From: Pseudomonadota bacterium
GTDB taxonomy: Bacteria > Pseudomonadota > Alphaproteobacteria > Rhizobiales > Xanthobacteraceae
NCBI GenBank assembly: GCA_023430245.1
Contig: JAEZBA010000284.1
Location: 1 to 5,430, forward strand
DNA: 5,430 nucleotides
Direction: 5' to 3'
Below the pieces are notes generated by a model. That model was not told the DNA's origin, ran no database searches, and saw nothing but the letters and a program-made list of their open reading frames with translations. The first letter of the stretch is position 1. Every line of letters starts with the position of its first letter. The translations under genes were made by a program, and so were the position numbers. Shown piece after piece: positions 5,300 to 5,430 of the stretch.

Positions 5300-5394
5300 C
5301 ATCCTGAGGTGCGAGCATCGCTGGCAAGTTTGAGCTTGGCTGCGTGCGAGCCTCGAAGGATGCACGGCCACACTCGGGCCGTCGCCCTTCGAGG
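5300..5394. repeat. Palindromic intergenic repeat downstream of the operon
   Basis: CATCCT-GAGG (5300-5309) can pair with CCTC-GA-AGGATG (5351-5362) past a two-base bulge. Alternatively, CCTCGAAGG (5351-5359) pairs perfectly with CCTTCGAGG (5386-5394), enclosing a second perfect stem ACGGCC (5364-5369) / GGCCGT (5377-5382). The arms are therefore mutually exclusive pairing partners. I recall this 'GTCATCCTGAGG ... GCCTCGAAGGATG' unit as a common dispersed intergenic repeat in Bradyrhizobium, Rhodopseudomonas and Afipia genomes. It begins about 20 nt after the stop at 5280, where it could stabilise the mRNA 3' end or help end transcription, although no T tract follows. Confidence 0.65.
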
Positions 5395-5430
5395 GTGGCG
5401 TGGGGGGGGCCGCCGGGGGGCGGCGGACCC
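5395..5430. other. Abnormally G-rich tail with a short hairpin
   Basis: Runs of eight G (5402-5409) and six G (5415-5420) occur within 20 nt, unlike anything else in the window. CCGCCG (5410-5415) can pair with CGGCGG (5421-5426) around a G5 loop. The text follows the palindromic repeat well up to about 5394 and then departs from what the repeat would be expected to show. This may be real sequence, but low-quality base calling near a contig end beside a strong hairpin is at least as likely. Confidence 0.4.

Noticed and set aside
5300..5394. CRISPR repeat or insertion-sequence end
   Set aside because: There is only one unit, with no regularly spaced direct repeats and no transposase nearby. 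An intergenic palindromic repeat explains it better.

Overview
The window is GC-rich and reads entirely on the + strand. It looks like a chromosomal segment of an alphaproteobacterium of the Bradyrhizobium/Rhodopseudomonas/Afipia type. This is inferred from the GC-rich codon use, from the acyl-CoA dehydrogenase subfamily, and from the intergenic palindrome after the last gene (a 'GTCATCCTGAGG... GCCTCGAAGGATG' unit), which I recall as common in that group. No database search was possible.

Layout. (1) 1-256 is the 3' end of a CaiB/BaiF (family III) CoA-transferase gene. (2) 282-1475 is a complete acyl-CoA dehydrogenase gene, 25 nt downstream and probably co-transcribed. (3) 1476-1917 is a 442-nt non-coding gap. 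It holds a strong intrinsic terminator-type hairpin with a T6 tract (1811-1847), a second GC-rich hairpin just after it, a weak promoter candidate and a possible 11-codon leader ORF. (4) 1918-5280 is a tight four-gene operon: an ABC transporter ATPase, two different membrane permeases of the nitrate/sulfonate/taurine (SsuC/TauC) type, and a protein of the NicX / M29-aminopeptidase fold most like 2,5-dihydroxypyridine 5,6-dioxygenase. Every junction in it overlaps (ATGA, ATGA, TGATG). (5) 5281-5430 holds a palindromic intergenic repeat followed by an abnormally G-rich tail.

How the genes may work together. The first pair (CoA transferase plus acyl-CoA dehydrogenase) would activate an organic acid to its CoA thioester and oxidise it at C2-C3. 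The second operon couples import of a small molecule to a predicted Fe(II) ring-cleaving dioxygenase. The simplest reading is uptake and opening of a hydroxylated pyridine or a similar N-heterocycle. The transporter's substrate-binding protein is not in this window, nor are the usual partners of the nicotinate pathway (NicC, NicD, NicE, NicF), so the substrate is unproven. The terminator between the two gene sets suggests they are separate transcription units, although it could instead act as an attenuator in the leader of the second.

Most notable: the transporter + NicX-like operon with no binding protein, the mononuclear-iron type ligand set (H269, H320, D322) in the last protein, and an acyl-CoA dehydrogenase in which the usual C-terminal catalytic glutamate is absent and a helix-G glutamate (E255) is the likely base. 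I found no CRISPR array, tRNA, rRNA or insertion sequence.
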